Source of the DNA: Streptomyces rubellomurinus
GTDB taxonomy: Bacteria > Actinomycetota > Actinomycetes > Streptomycetales > Streptomycetaceae
Assembly: GCF_000961885.1 (NCBI RefSeq)
Contig: NZ_JZKH01000018.1
Coordinates: 44,997-108,996 of the forward strand
DNA: 64,000 bases
Reading direction: 5' to 3'
Position numbers and translations under genes: made by a program. Positions 1 through 8,866 of the stretch are shown piece by piece (position 1 is the first letter of the stretch; each line of letters begins with the position of its first letter). The notes under the pieces were generated by a model. That model was not told the DNA's origin, made no database searches, and saw nothing but the letters and a program-made list of their open reading frames with translations.

Positions 1-209
1 ACCGTGGGCGCGTCACCGAGTACCTGGAGTCCCTCCTGCCCACATGGTCGTCCAGCGACAGGTCTGACGAGCGGGAAGCCGCGGAGGGGCTGAGGGACTT
101 TGCCGCCTACATCACTGAAGGGCTCCGCGCGGACCTCCGGAAGTACCTCTTCCGGCTTCAAGAGGGCTGCTACCCAAAGAACTCCGGACCGCTGCCTGAG
201 CTCCGATAA
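1..209 (+). CDS. C-terminal end of an unidentified protein (5' end outside window)
   Basis: An open frame (first full codon at base 3) runs from the left edge to TAA at 207-209 and gives 68 residues. It is charged and probably helical, with a segment reading RDFAAYITEGLRADLRKYL, and ends PLPELR. The codon use is that of a normal high-GC gene. I do not recognise the family; the length and start cannot be judged because the gene is cut by the window edge. The IS5-type element begins shortly downstream. Confidence 0.5.
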   Translation, partial: RGRVTEYLESLLPTWSSSDRSDEREAAEGLRDFAAYITEGLRADLRKYLFRLQEGCYPKNSGPLPELR

Positions 210-268
210 CGACCTTGGGAGCGATTGAGTTCGGGGCGTGCTCACCTGGCGGGTCGGCTGGAGGGTGA

Positions 269-1276
269 TCAGCAGGCGGTCTGCCGGGCGAGCACCAGTT
301 CGGTGCTGGGTTTGCGGCGGGTCGCGCGCTGGGCGGAGCGGTCGGAGACCAGTCCGGTGATGGCGAGGTGGGTCTCGGCGTAGGTCTCGCGGCGTCCGGT
401 GAACCTCTGGAGCGGCCGCCACTGCTTGTACTCGGCGTTGGTGTGTTCCACGCAGATCCGTGCCGAGGACTGGCGGCGCCTCCGTTCGCGCCAGGCGTGG
501 TGCTCGCCCAGCGGGGCGTCGTCCTTCGGCTTCTTCGGCGGGGCGCTGACCTGGTCGGGGAATTCGTTGGCCAGGCCCCGGTAGCCCTCGTCGACCTTCG
601 CCCTCACGCCAGGGTGCTGTCGGAACTGCTCGGCGACGCCCTCGGAGCGTACGGCGGTCTGATCGTGCATGCGGCCGGGCCGGATCACCCCGCTGAACAG
701 CGTTCGGCCCTGGTCGTCGCTGAACGTCGTCGTCTTGATCGTGTTCTGCTGCTTCTTGCCCGAGACGAAGGCCCTGCGGCCAGGACGGCCCGCCCGCGGG
801 CGGCGAACCTGAACCTCGGTGCCGTCGATCCGCAACTCGACGCCTTCGGCGTCAGCGTAGGCGAACAGGTCCTCCAGAGTGCGGATCCGCAGCCCCGGGC
901 GGTCAGAGACGGCGAAGCCGCGGGACGCCAGCAGCGGGCGGACCTCGCGGATCGCGCCGGAGACCGCGGATCGGTCCACTCCGTACAACTCGGCGAGTGC
1001 CGCGTGCGGCAGCCCGAGGCGCAAGTACACCAAGGTGACCAACAGCCGGTCCACGAACACCAGCCGCCGCCTCGGGCCGGCACCTGCCGCCCGCCGCCGG
1101 TCACCACCGCGCCGCTCACGCAGCGCCGACTCTCGCGAAGCCTCCCACCGCGGAGCGATTTCTTCGAGCAACTCGCCGAAGTGTGCGCGCGAGACCCCGG
1201 ACAGGGCAGGATGGGAGCAGGCCGCACGGGCCCAGGCAAGCGTCACAACTCGCCCAACCCGCGCGGCCGCTATCAC
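269..1276 (-). CDS. IS5-group DDE transposase (DDE_Tnp_4 type), apparently intact
   Basis: A 335-residue protein from a GTG start. Residues 75-120 form the helix-turn-helix region typical of this family (AELYGVDRSAVSGAIREV). The catalytic triad is visible: D151 in RIDGTEVQV, D229 in KVDEGYRGL and E277 in CVEHTNAEYK, with the family GRMHD motif at 202-205. It would cut and join the ends of its own insertion sequence. Length is usual for the family and there is no frameshift, so this may be the only intact transposase in the window. I could not find matching terminal inverted repeats by eye. A second, eroded copy of its 3' flank lies at 28.8 kb. Confidence 0.85.
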   Translation of the reverse strand: MIAAARVGRVVTLAWARAACSHPALSGVSRAHFGELLEEIAPRWEASRESALRERRGGDRRRAAGAGPRRRLVFVDRLLVTLVYLRLGLPHAALAELYGVDRSAVSGAIREVRPLLASRGFAVSDRPGLRIRTLEDLFAYADAEGVELRIDGTEVQVRRPRAGRPGRRAFVSGKKQQNTIKTTTFSDDQGRTLFSGVIRPGRMHDQTAVRSEGVAEQFRQHPGVRAKVDEGYRGLANEFPDQVSAPPKKPKDDAPLGEHHAWRERRRRQSSARICVEHTNAEYKQWRPLQRFTGRRETYAETHLAITGLVSDRSAQRATRRKPSTELVLARQTAC

Positions 1277-1412
1277 GTCACGCGCCAGCCGCTGCCAACC
1301 CCGACGACGTTGCTTCCTCTACGCCAATGCCAACGCTGCAGGCAGGACCGCTGCCAGAACGGCATCTGCTCACTGACGCCGACTACAGGCCTGGCCCGGG
1401 CATAACGGGGCA

Positions 1413-1760
1413 TCACCCCTCGCTCGCCGGAACCCAGGCGGCCAGTTCGTTCCCGCCGGGCTCACGGAAGTGAAAGCGCCGCCCGCCAGGAAAATCGAAC
1501 GCCTCGACCGTGACCGTGCCGCCCGCCTCGATCACGGCCTGCCGTGTCGTATCGAGGTCGCCGACCTGGATCACAGCCAACGGCGCGGCCGGGGCCTCGG
1601 AACGGTCCTGCTGAAAGCCGAGGCTGACGCCGCTGCCGCAGTCCACGTCCAGGTACTCGGGACCATACGGTGTCGCGGCCCATCCGAAGACCGCTTGGAG
1701 GAACTGAGCCGACTGCACGGCCGAGGACGTCGGAAACTCGACCATCGTGAAGCTGTTCAT
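1413..1760 (-). CDS. VOC (glyoxalase/bleomycin-resistance fold) family protein
   Basis: About 115 residues. It opens MNSFTMVEFPTSSA, continues with FLQAVFGWAATPYGPEYLDVD and ends FHFREPGGNELAAWVPASEG, the classic last beta strand of single-domain VOC proteins where the Glu acts as metal ligand. The frame is open further upstream, but the extra residues do not resemble the family. I take the second of two close ATGs (1772 or 1760). Substrate is unknown; relatives are small-molecule lyases, isomerases or binding proteins. It sits alone between IS debris on both sides. Confidence 0.75.
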   Translation of the reverse strand: MNSFTMVEFPTSSAVQSAQFLQAVFGWAATPYGPEYLDVDCGSGVSLGFQQDRSEAPAAPLAVIQVGDLDTTRQAVIEAGGTVTVEAFDFPGGRRFHFREPGGNELAAWVPASEG

Positions 1761-1837
1761 GACGGACACCATAGTTCTGCGACCGCAGGCCGCCGTCACG
1801 CTGCGGACGAAGACCCCGCCGCTACCGGTCCCCAAGT

Positions 1838-2012
1838 CGTTACTGCCACCGCACCATGGCCGACGCCGTGCTCCACCTCGTCGACGGCGGCATCAAGTGG
1901 CGGGCGATGCCCGCCGGCCGACTCCCGCCACCCGCGGGCCGTCCACCGCTTCTTCCACCGCTCCGTGGCCCAGGGCCTGCTCACCGAGCTGCACGACCGG
2001 CCGTCGATCACC
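1838..2012 (+). pseudogene. N-terminal fragment of an IS5-family transposase, frameshifted
   Basis: One frame reads DGGIKWRAMPA from the ATG at 1856. After a shift near 1915 another frame continues RAVHRFFHRSVAQGLLTELHDRP. Together these match the start of the transposase at 3050-3725 (QWRAMPADFPPWDRVFAFF...). The rest of the gene, including all catalytic residues, is missing, so this is a dead remnant. Confidence 0.6.
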
Positions 2013-2089
2013 CCCGGATTGATAACGGCGTCCGAGAGGGCGTTGTGCGGGAGTCGGATGAGAAACGCGGTCGCCAGTTCAGCTGCAGA

Positions 2090-2692
2090 TCATTCGTCTG
2101 TCGGGTCAGGCGTGTAGTCGTACTCGTCGACGTCTAGAGCCGCACCGGTGGCGTGGAGAAACGCCAGCACGTCGCGTCCCAGGTGCCACCCCAGCAGGCC
2201 TGGACCCTCGATGAGCTCTGGGGGTGCGCTGGCGAGGCGGTCCTGTCCGTCCTCATCGTTGAACATGCGCACAACTTCCAGAACAGCGCTGGAGCCGCCT
2301 TGACAGTCTTCGGCGTCGAGCTTCCGGGTCAGGGCAGCGATTGCATCGACGTACGGTTCGAGCCGCGCCACGACGCGGGCCACCTGTTCGTCGACGCTCA
2401 AGCCCGGCTCGCGGCATACGATCTTCCATCGGTGGAGGACCGGAACCACTTTGGGTTCGGTGAAGCGGCTGCCTCGAACCGCGATCTCGTCCGGTTCGAT
2501 TCCCAGCACGGCTGTCATCTCCGCGGCGGACATGTTGAGGCTGGACAGCCCGAAATAGGCGTACTGACTGATGAACACGCGGGAAGGATAGGCGTCGCAC
2601 CGGCCGGCGGCTCGGCAAAAAGTACGGGGCACTGGGCGATAGGCGGACTCCATACGACAGGTCGCTCGGGTACACAGGACGCTCACCCACAT
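2090..2692 (-). CDS. DUF4279 domain protein
   Basis: Up to 200 residues. The DUF4279 domain spans about residues 38-150, with the recognisable pattern FGLSSLNMSAAEMTAVLGIEPDE, RGSRF, a WKIVCREPGLSVDEQVARVVARL stretch and an acidic end. The first ~37 residues do not fit the family, so the true start may be a GTG near 2577, although no good ribosome site is visible there. Function is unknown; in many genomes DUF4279 genes sit among toxin-immunity loci, which fits the barstar-like gene 2 kb away, but this is inference. No partner gene is adjacent. Confidence 0.65.
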   Translation of the reverse strand: MWVSVLCTRATCRMESAYRPVPRTFCRAAGRCDAYPSRVFISQYAYFGLSSLNMSAAEMTAVLGIEPDEIAVRGSRFTEPKVVPVLHRWKIVCREPGLSVDEQVARVVARLEPYVDAIAALTRKLDAEDCQGGSSAVLEVVRMFNDEDGQDRLASAPPELIEGPGLLGWHLGRDVLAFLHATGAALDVDEYDYTPDPTDE

Positions 2693-3049
2693 CCATCAGC
2701 ACACCGCGCAGACGGCCCACCGTGAAGCACCGGAACCGGACAACCCGCCTTCAAGGACTACGAGGACCGCCCAAGACTCGCAGACCCGGCAGAACACCCT
2801 CTGGAAGGGGCGGCGATCGGCGGCCCGGGTCGGCAGGCGGCAAGCGCCACGGGCCCATCGGAATCCGCGCTCATCGGCCGCTGTTGCGAGGCCGAGCCGG
2901 TCAGCCCTCCTGCGCTCCGTGGCACAGTTCCCGCATCGTGTCAGGAAGACGGCCGACCCGGGCCTGCAGATCAACGCACAGCCGTGTCAGCCGGCCGGTG
3001 CGAAGGGCGTCCGGAAGGGCCTCGCCCTGACGGAACGGGGGAGTGACGC
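2693..3049. other. No supported gene; IS-flank debris
   Basis: Open frames on both strands here have unnatural composition (strings of Arg, Gly, Pro) and no recognisable motif. The stretch lies between the DUF4279 gene and a decayed transposase and is best read as IS flank or eroded coding DNA. Confidence 0.4.
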
Positions 3050-3725
3050 GCGAAGGCGCAGACGGCGGCGCAGTGGCGGGCGATGCCGGCGGATTTTCCG
3101 CCGTGGGACCGGGTCTTCGCGTTCTTCCGCCGCTGGCGCGACCTCGGCCTGGTCAAGGAGTTCCACGATCGGCTGCGTGCCGGGGTCCGCACCCCGGGCG
3201 GGCCGGGACACCGAGGCGGGCGCGGGCGTGATCGACTCGCAATCGGTCAAGGCGGACGCCGTCGTCGGCGCCGACAGCCGCGGCTTCGACGGCGGCAAGC
3301 TGATCAACGGGCGCAAGCGCCACGTCGTCGTCGACACGCTCGGCCTGCTGCTGGCGGTGACGGTCACCGCCGCGGACGTCGGCGACCGCGCCGCCGCCGA
3401 GGTGTTGCTCGCCCAAGTGGCCGACGCGCACCACCTGCTGGAACTGGTCTGGGCCGACGGCGGCTACACCGGCGGCCTCATCAACCACTGCTTCACCGCC
3501 CTGGCGCTGGTGCTGGCGATCGTCAAGCGCAGTGACGGCCAGAAGGGGTTCGTCGTGCTGCCGAAGAGGTGGATCGTCGAGCGCTTCTTCGCTCACCTGA
3601 TGCGCACCCGCCGTCTGGTGCGCGACTTCGAGCGCCGCACCAGCAGCGCCGAGGCGGTGATCTACTGGTCGATGAACCTGCTCATGACCCGCCGCCTGGC
3701 CCGGCCACACCCTTCGCGAGCGTGA
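3050..3725 (+). pseudogene. IS5-family transposase, inactivated by a frameshift
   Basis: The N-terminal part reads QWRAMPADFPPWDRVFAFF then RRWRDLGLVKEFHDRL. After a frame change near 3190 a second frame runs GVIDSQSVKADAV, GGKLINGRKRHVVVDTLG, VWADGGYTGGL and KRWIVERFFAHLM to TGA at 3725. D (in IDSQSVK), D (in WADGGYTG) and E (in WIVERFF) of the DDE triad survive, but the two halves are out of frame. Its 3' end overlaps by 44 bp the convergent passenger-type gene at 3682-4227, an arrangement repeated near 17.8 kb. Confidence 0.8.
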
Positions 3726-4227
3726 ACCGGCCCGGTGCGGCCTCGGCCAGCCAGCCACGGGCCACCAGGCGCTTCGCCTTCGAGCGCAGTGCCTCCACCT
3801 TGGCCGGCGCCACCTCCAGACCGAAGGCCGCGGCCAATTCCTGGCAGGTCAGCGCCCCCTGGCCAAGCCGGTCCCGGTCCACGAGAGCCTGCACGATGCG
3901 CTGGTAGTCCACCGACAGCGCCGACCAGGCCAGTCCCGCCCGCCACATCGGCACCACCGATTTCGGCTTCGCCGCTTCCGCGGGCCCGGACCGAATCGGA
4001 TGTTCACCAGGATCCCGCTGGTCCTCGGAGGCGTCGGGGCCAACGACGCCGTCGTCGGCAGGGGCCAGCACCTCACCGACGCGTGATCGGGCGATGACCC
4101 ACTCGTTCCAGTCCCGCTCGGCCACGGCCAGCTCGGCCTGGATCCGGTCGGCCTCCTCCCGCAGTTCGTCCACACGACGGCGAGCGGCCCGCTCGCGCTC
4201 TTCCAGCAGCCCCACGACCGACGGCAT
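3682..4227 (-). CDS. IS-associated passenger protein: coiled coil plus winged-helix-like domain
   Basis: 181 residues from ATG at 4227, chosen because a GGAGG site lies 7 bases upstream; an earlier ATG at 4254 lacks one. Residues ~5-40 are a charged heptad-like helix (LLEERERAARRRVDELREEAD) and WNEWVIARSRVGEVL follows. An acidic linker leads to a C-terminal helix-turn-helix or winged-helix-like domain (TCQELAAAFGLEV, VEALRSKAKRLVARGWL, PGRFTLAKG). It faces and overlaps the IS5-type transposase. A truncated homologue lies beside transposase debris at 17830-18060, so the gene seems to travel with this element. It may bind DNA; a regulatory or target-choice role is only a guess. Confidence 0.65.
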   Translation of the reverse strand: MPSVVGLLEERERAARRRVDELREEADRIQAELAVAERDWNEWVIARSRVGEVLAPADDGVVGPDASEDQRDPGEHPIRSGPAEAAKPKSVVPMWRAGLAWSALSVDYQRIVQALVDRDRLGQGALTCQELAAAFGLEVAPAKVEALRSKAKRLVARGWLAEAAPGRFTLAKGVAGPGGGS

Positions 4228-4322
4228 CCCCGACCTCCACCGGAGCAACGACACGACGGGGCACTACTCCCACGGGACCGCCGACCCTATACGTGACCAG
4301 CAGAAACGCAGTCCTCAGGCCT

Positions 4323-4463
4323 GGAAAGACAACAGCTTCTGACCTTCCCACTGAGGGCAACGTCCTGGCCAGCCTGCGCGAGGTCGCGACTGAGGCGGGC
4401 AAGGACTTCATTCTGATCTTCACGCCAGAGGATGAGCCCTTCGACCCGCTGATCACGGGCTGA
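4323..4463 (+). pseudogene. C-terminal fragment of an unknown gene cut off by the IS element
   Basis: A frame ending at TGA 4461-4463 gives a natural-looking protein tail: SDLPTEGNVLASLREVA, then TEAGKDFILIFTPEDEPFDP and LITG. No start codon or ribosome site precedes it, and the homology-like stretch begins abruptly beside the element. I read it as the surviving 3' end of a gene broken by insertion. Family not recognised. Confidence 0.4.
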
Positions 4464-4493
4464 GCGGCATGTCCGCCATCGACCAGTCCGGCG

Positions 4494-5237
4494 CTACTGG
4501 TCGTAGACGACATTGAAGTTATGGGCAACCGAGCTGTATCTGGCCAACTGGCGGCGGAGCTCGGCTGCCGCAGACGGTACACGAAGCTCCAGCTCGGCCC
4601 AGTGGACGAAGCGAAGATCGTCGGGCATCTCGACCAGGCCGGTGATCGCATCCCAGAACGCATCCCAGTTCATGCCGTAGAAGGCAGGGAAGTCGAGCTC
4701 TCGCTTGAGGACGGCGTGGAGAGCCCGCTCACTGTGCACGGGGGCGACGTCGATCACCACGCGTCGACCCACAGCTGACTCGGGCTCCTTGGTGATCCCC
4801 CAGAAAGAGGGAAGCCACCAGCACAGGGCCGACCGGTCATCGGGCCAAGGCCGGTGCCTTTCGCTCTCCCAGTCCTCGAAGAAGTCCGTGGCCAGGTCGA
4901 TCGGGCGCCAGCCGGCATCAGACGGCTCGTCAGCTGTCGGTGGCCGCACGAACAGCCTGCCCCGCTGATCACAGGCACCGAATTCCTGGAAATTCTGCTG
5001 AGCCTCGACCAGCGATACTCGGTTGGCGCCGCCCGGCATGAACGGCCACCGGAACTGCAGCGCGTCGTCCTCCCAGAAGCAGATCGGGCAGATGACGTGA
5101 GAACCGGGCCACCCGTCCTGGACGTCGAAGACGAGATGACCACAGCAGGGGCACGGCCGACGGGTATCCACCGAGGCAGTCTGGCCTGGCGCCCCGACCA
5201 AATGCGACTCGGTTTCCAGGAAATGATCACTCGCCAC
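4494..5237 (-). CDS. CPCC cysteine-rich domain fused to a barstar-like domain
   Basis: 247 residues. Residues 27-100 carry the CPCC signature (CPCC at 29-32, second knuckle CPICFWEDD from 50, then FMPGGANRVSLVEAQQNF), matching the Cys_rich_CPCC family, probably zinc-binding. Residues ~157-247 look like barstar, the barnase inhibitor: VVIDVAPVHSERALHAVLKR, FPAFYGMNWDAFWDAITGLV, then RFVHWAEL. Barstar relatives block secreted or injected RNases, so this is probably an immunity protein with two modules. No RNase toxin gene lies next to it, making it an orphan. ATG or a nearby in-frame codon starts it; the C-terminus is natural. Confidence 0.8.
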   Translation of the reverse strand: MASDHFLETESHLVGAPGQTASVDTRRPCPCCGHLVFDVQDGWPGSHVICPICFWEDDALQFRWPFMPGGANRVSLVEAQQNFQEFGACDQRGRLFVRPPTADEPSDAGWRPIDLATDFFEDWESERHRPWPDDRSALCWWLPSFWGITKEPESAVGRRVVIDVAPVHSERALHAVLKRELDFPAFYGMNWDAFWDAITGLVEMPDDLRFVHWAELELRVPSAAAELRRQLARYSSVAHNFNVVYDQ

Positions 5238-5281
5238 TCGTAAAGCGATCTCCGGACGGTACCTCCCAGCCGCGATCAGCT

Positions 5282-5545
5282 CTACTCGTGACCATCCCGC
5301 CCTTGTTCCTCGGCGCGTGCCGCGAGGTACTCGGCCCAGTCGCGTCGGACGTAGGTGACCCAGCGGATGGCAGTGTGACGGTGCATGCCGGTCAGGTCGG
5401 CGAGGATGGGGCTGGGGAGGCCGGCGGCGGGTACGCCCGGCGGCTGGCCACCATGGTTCGCGAGCGCCGCAGCGAGCACCTGGACCTCGATGTCTGGCTC
5501 GCCGATGTCCGTCTCGATGGACAACGAGGACTCCGCTCGCTGGCC
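5282..5545 (-). pseudogene. C-terminal fragment of an actinomycete integrase-type protein
   Basis: The minus-strand frame ending at 5282 reads LPSPILADLTGMHRHTAIRW then VTYVRRDWAEYLAARAEEQ. This tail is familiar from large actinomycete integrase or recombinase-associated proteins. Upstream of it the frame degrades and there is no start codon. It lies downstream of the Tn554-like recombinase pair and may be a broken third member of that element. The family assignment is from memory of such tails. Confidence 0.45.
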
Positions 5546-5669
5546 GGCGGGATCCGGCGTGACCGCGCGGCTGTCCTCGCCGCCCTGACCACCACCCTCA
5601 CCTCGGGCGCTGTCGAAGGCAACGTGACCAGGATCATTCTGTGGAATCAGCTCTGTCAAGCAGCGGACG

Positions 5670-6410
5670 TCATCCGGTGGCTGACAGGGTCTGCTGTGTG
5701 GCCACCGCTCGAACAGCGGCCTCTTCAACCTGGCGTCGGCCGGCTTCACCTCGGCTCCAGATGAATGCGCGCCAACGACGTGGCGCGTCGCTGCTCCAGT
5801 TCCGGAACTCCTCGACCGCGACGTTGTCGGAGAGCCGCCATCGGATGGTGCTGCCTGATGCTTCGGGAATGTCGGTGAGGCCGTCGAGCTGTTCGGCGAG
5901 TGCGAAGCTGTCGACCTCTGCGGTGGTGCGGTCCCAGGTCGAGACGGCGTCGGTGAGGGCGTGGGATTCGATGAGTGTTGGGATGGACGGGGCGATTTCG
6001 AGGAACGTGCCGCCTCCATCGTCCACCCCGACTCGTCCGTCCGTATGCACCAGGTAGCGCACTGGGGAGGAGACACGTTCCCCGAACCAATCGAAGTACC
6101 AGTCATCGGCGGAGCCGGACCACATGCCCTGGCCCAGGTCGTAGTGCCAGTCACGAAGCACCTCGCGGCGTTCGCCCTCGACGGTGTAGCTGCTTCGCAC
6201 TTGGTAGCGCAGTCCGCCGTACTTCTGCTCGAATCCCTCCCGGCGGATCACGAGCATCATGGGTGTGGGAACCAACTGGCCGAAGCAGTCCCGGACCCGC
6301 AGGAACTCGGTGGAGAGCCGGGGTTCCGGCGGATCATCGCGCCAGCCAGTTCGTTCAAGCAGACTCTTTGCACGAGAGGAAAGACCGGTGAGGTCATCCA
6401 GGATGTGCAT
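5670..6410 (-). CDS. Conserved-looking hypothetical protein, possibly SUKH-like
   Basis: 246 residues. The layout (FLRVRDCFGQLVPTPMMLVI, QKYGGLRYQVRSSYT, later VRYLVHTDGRVGVDD and FLEIAPSIPTLIESHAL) resembles SUKH/SMI1-KNR4 proteins, where a folded core with a YGG-type turn is followed by an 'IA.S...LIE' helix. That superfamily contains many immunity proteins against nuclease toxins. The assignment is tentative. No signal peptide or membrane segment is present. It sits between the CPCC-barstar gene and the recombinase pair, in the same orientation as both. Confidence 0.5.
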   Translation of the reverse strand: MHILDDLTGLSSRAKSLLERTGWRDDPPEPRLSTEFLRVRDCFGQLVPTPMMLVIRREGFEQKYGGLRYQVRSSYTVEGERREVLRDWHYDLGQGMWSGSADDWYFDWFGERVSSPVRYLVHTDGRVGVDDGGGTFLEIAPSIPTLIESHALTDAVSTWDRTTAEVDSFALAEQLDGLTDIPEASGSTIRWRLSDNVAVEEFRNWSSDAPRRWRAFIWSRGEAGRRQVEEAAVRAVATQQTLSATG

Positions 6411-6517
6411 CCTGCACTTCTTTTCCCAAGACGGGGTGTGGGTTCGCAGGACGGCACGATACCGGGTCGAGGTGGTTCAGTGCAGCGCGAACTCCAGTGG
6501 CCGCGACCGTCGTGGGT

Positions 6518-8866
6518 TCAGCATGGACCTCCGGGACCGCGCTCTCGGGGACTGGCGGTCACGTTGACGATCGGCAAGAGTGTCGCGGTGGCTGGGACAC
6601 CGATCTGACGTGGCGTAGGCCCTGCTGGCGTGGGGGCATCGGCAAGCCGTTCCAGTAGCTGGTCCAGAGCGGCCCGGCCGTCGTCGACGGCGGCTCGTTC
6701 GTCGTCGGTGAGTGGGATGGCCACGAGCATCTTCTGCAGGTTCTCCTTTGCCTCCAGCAGCTGGCCCTTGCTGGAGGCCTTCGGCGTGTAGAAGTCGCAG
6801 CGGGCGCAGGCCATGCGGTGCTGGCATTGCTCGAAGAAGGTGTAGCTGCAGTAGCCGTGTCCGAGGTCGTAGTGCTGCCAGGGTTCGCCGGCCGCGGCGG
6901 CGCCGGAGGCGACGGCGTCGCGGTCGACCAGGACCTCGATGGTGCGCACGTTCCGCTCGAAGTAGCCGGCCTCGGAGTAGGCCTTGGACAGGGTGTTGGG
7001 TGTGATCTTCGCGTAGTACTGGGTGGATTGCGGGGAGCGGTGTCCGAGCCAGGCCTGCAGCTCGAACAGGGTCATCGGTTCCTTGGCGTTGTAAAGCTGA
7101 CTGGCGATGGTGGACCGGGCGCGGTGGCTGGTGATGTTGCCGCGGACGTCAGCGGCCGGGACTCCGGCCTTGCGGCAGAGCATCGGGATGACGGTGTTGT
7201 TGATGTAGCTGGTGGAGACGCGGCGGGCCCGGACGGCGAACAGCGGGTCGACCAGCTCGCCGGTGCGGCGGTCGGTGAATTTCGGCTGGTCGGGGCGGGC
7301 GGCCTGCCAGGCGTCGACGGCCTGGCCGAGGATCGGGTCGACCGGCTTGGTGAAGGCGGTGCCGGTCTTGTGGGTGGGGACGTCGAGCAGGCAGACCGCG
7401 TCGCGTGCCAGGACCTGCTGCGAGTCGCCGGCGATCGGTGTCCCGTCGTGCTGCCAGCGGATGCAGCCCACCCTCAGCCGGGCGATCTCGTTGCTGCGTT
7501 GTCCGGAGAACAGCCAGGTCAGCGTGACCGCGCGGACCAGTTCGAAAGGGTAGAAGTGCCCGGAGCGGGTCTGGGGGAGGTCGGCGGCCTCCAGGTTCAA
7601 GCCCGCCCACAGCAGCTTCGCCCAGACCTCGTCGGCGATCACCCTGGGGTCGGGTCCGAGGAGGGCGGTGATGCTGCGGGGAATGGCCAACGCGCGAACG
7701 GGGTCGAAGCGGCGGGGCAGCCACTCCCATTCCTGGCAGTCCCGGAAGAACGTCCGCAGCGCGGTGATCTGCCCGGCCTTGCTGGGCGCCTCCAGCGGCT
7801 TGCCGAGCCGGTCGCCCAGCCCGATGGTGCGCTGGACGTAGTCGCCGACCTTCATCCGATCCAGCGCGGCAATCCACGAAGCGCAGGTCTGCCGCGTCCA
7901 GTCGGCCGGATCTGCGACGTCGGGCTGTTCGGCGGCGATCCACCGGCCGACCTTGAGCAGGTTCGAGCGGACGCCGCCGCGAACGCGCGGGGTCAGCGTC
8001 GAGGTGGCATACCAACGGTCGGCCCATTGTTCCCAGATCCGCGCGCCGCCACTGGCCCGGGCTGAGTGGCGGCCGGTGCCGGGACGCGGAGGTTCACAGA
8101 ATCCGAGCTCGGCGACCGCCCGCTGCACTGCGTGCAGAGTGTTCAGCCGGCTGCCCTCCAGCAGCCCGTCGCGGCGGACCCGGTCGAACAGTGCGGTGTC
8201 CAGATCCTCAAGATGAGGGCTGCGGTTGAGCAGGAACAGTTGGCAGGCCACCATCGGCAGCAGGGTGTCCTCGTCCCGGCCGAGCCGGTAGCCCCAGGCT
8301 GCCAGGACCGTACGAAGTCGTGCGACCTCGCCGTTGACGCGGTCGCGTCCGAAGATCCGCCAGGCCAGGGTCAGCCGCTGGAAGCTGCCGAGCCGGTGGA
8401 ACTCGTTGAAGCCACCGAGCAGGTAGGCGTGCGCCGCGAGATAGGGGCGGACCTCATCGCCGGCCCAGGCAGGGGCGTGCCGGCGGAACTCGGCCTGAGT
8501 GCGGCCGAGCAGGTGGAACCATTCCTCCTCGGTCCAGCCCCAGAAGGTCCTGCCGGTCTGCGCGCACCGCGTCAGCAGCACCGCGACCACGTCGAGCATG
8601 GCCCGTCTGCGGTGCGGGGTGGACGGGGAATCCAGTGCGGCGTTGACCGCCTCCAGCGGACCCAGCAGCCGCGCGATCACGCGCCAGCCCGGCGCGGACG
8701 GGTCGTGGTACTGAAGTCGCCGCAGATTGCGCACGCCCAGGTCGGCCACGGCCCTGGCCTCGACAGGTCGCACTGCCACCGCTGCGTTGTCGCAGGGCGG
8801 GGAGATCGGCCAGGACCAGCGTCCGGCCCCGTCCTCGGCCGCGATGGCCGACAGTGGTGCGGTCAC
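6518..8866 (-). CDS. Large tyrosine recombinase, Tn554 TnpB-like
   Basis: 782 residues from a GTG whose first bases overlap the stop of the upstream recombinase (GTGA); GGAGG precedes it. An in-frame extension upstream is antisense-like and was dropped. The catalytic half has R (WLFSGQRSNEIARLR), K (THKTGTAFTK), H-R (SHRARSTIAS), H (WLGHRSPQS) and Y (TQYYAKI). A Cys-rich C-terminal knot follows (CSYTFFEQCQHRMACARC), as in TnpB-type recombinases. Together with the smaller partner it should mobilise a Tn554-like element by site-specific recombination. Translational coupling implies the two act together. No TnpC-like gene was found next to it. Confidence 0.85.
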   Translation of the reverse strand: MTAPLSAIAAEDGAGRWSWPISPPCDNAAVAVRPVEARAVADLGVRNLRRLQYHDPSAPGWRVIARLLGPLEAVNAALDSPSTPHRRRAMLDVVAVLLTRCAQTGRTFWGWTEEEWFHLLGRTQAEFRRHAPAWAGDEVRPYLAAHAYLLGGFNEFHRLGSFQRLTLAWRIFGRDRVNGEVARLRTVLAAWGYRLGRDEDTLLPMVACQLFLLNRSPHLEDLDTALFDRVRRDGLLEGSRLNTLHAVQRAVAELGFCEPPRPGTGRHSARASGGARIWEQWADRWYATSTLTPRVRGGVRSNLLKVGRWIAAEQPDVADPADWTRQTCASWIAALDRMKVGDYVQRTIGLGDRLGKPLEAPSKAGQITALRTFFRDCQEWEWLPRRFDPVRALAIPRSITALLGPDPRVIADEVWAKLLWAGLNLEAADLPQTRSGHFYPFELVRAVTLTWLFSGQRSNEIARLRVGCIRWQHDGTPIAGDSQQVLARDAVCLLDVPTHKTGTAFTKPVDPILGQAVDAWQAARPDQPKFTDRRTGELVDPLFAVRARRVSTSYINNTVIPMLCRKAGVPAADVRGNITSHRARSTIASQLYNAKEPMTLFELQAWLGHRSPQSTQYYAKITPNTLSKAYSEAGYFERNVRTIEVLVDRDAVASGAAAAGEPWQHYDLGHGYCSYTFFEQCQHRMACARCDFYTPKASSKGQLLEAKENLQKMLVAIPLTDDERAAVDDGRAALDQLLERLADAPTPAGPTPRQIGVPATATLLPIVNVTASPRERGPGGPC

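Noticed and set aside
368..1405. Plus-strand frame of 345 codons opposite the first transposase
   Set aside because: Shadow; the transposase DDE residues are on the minus strand.
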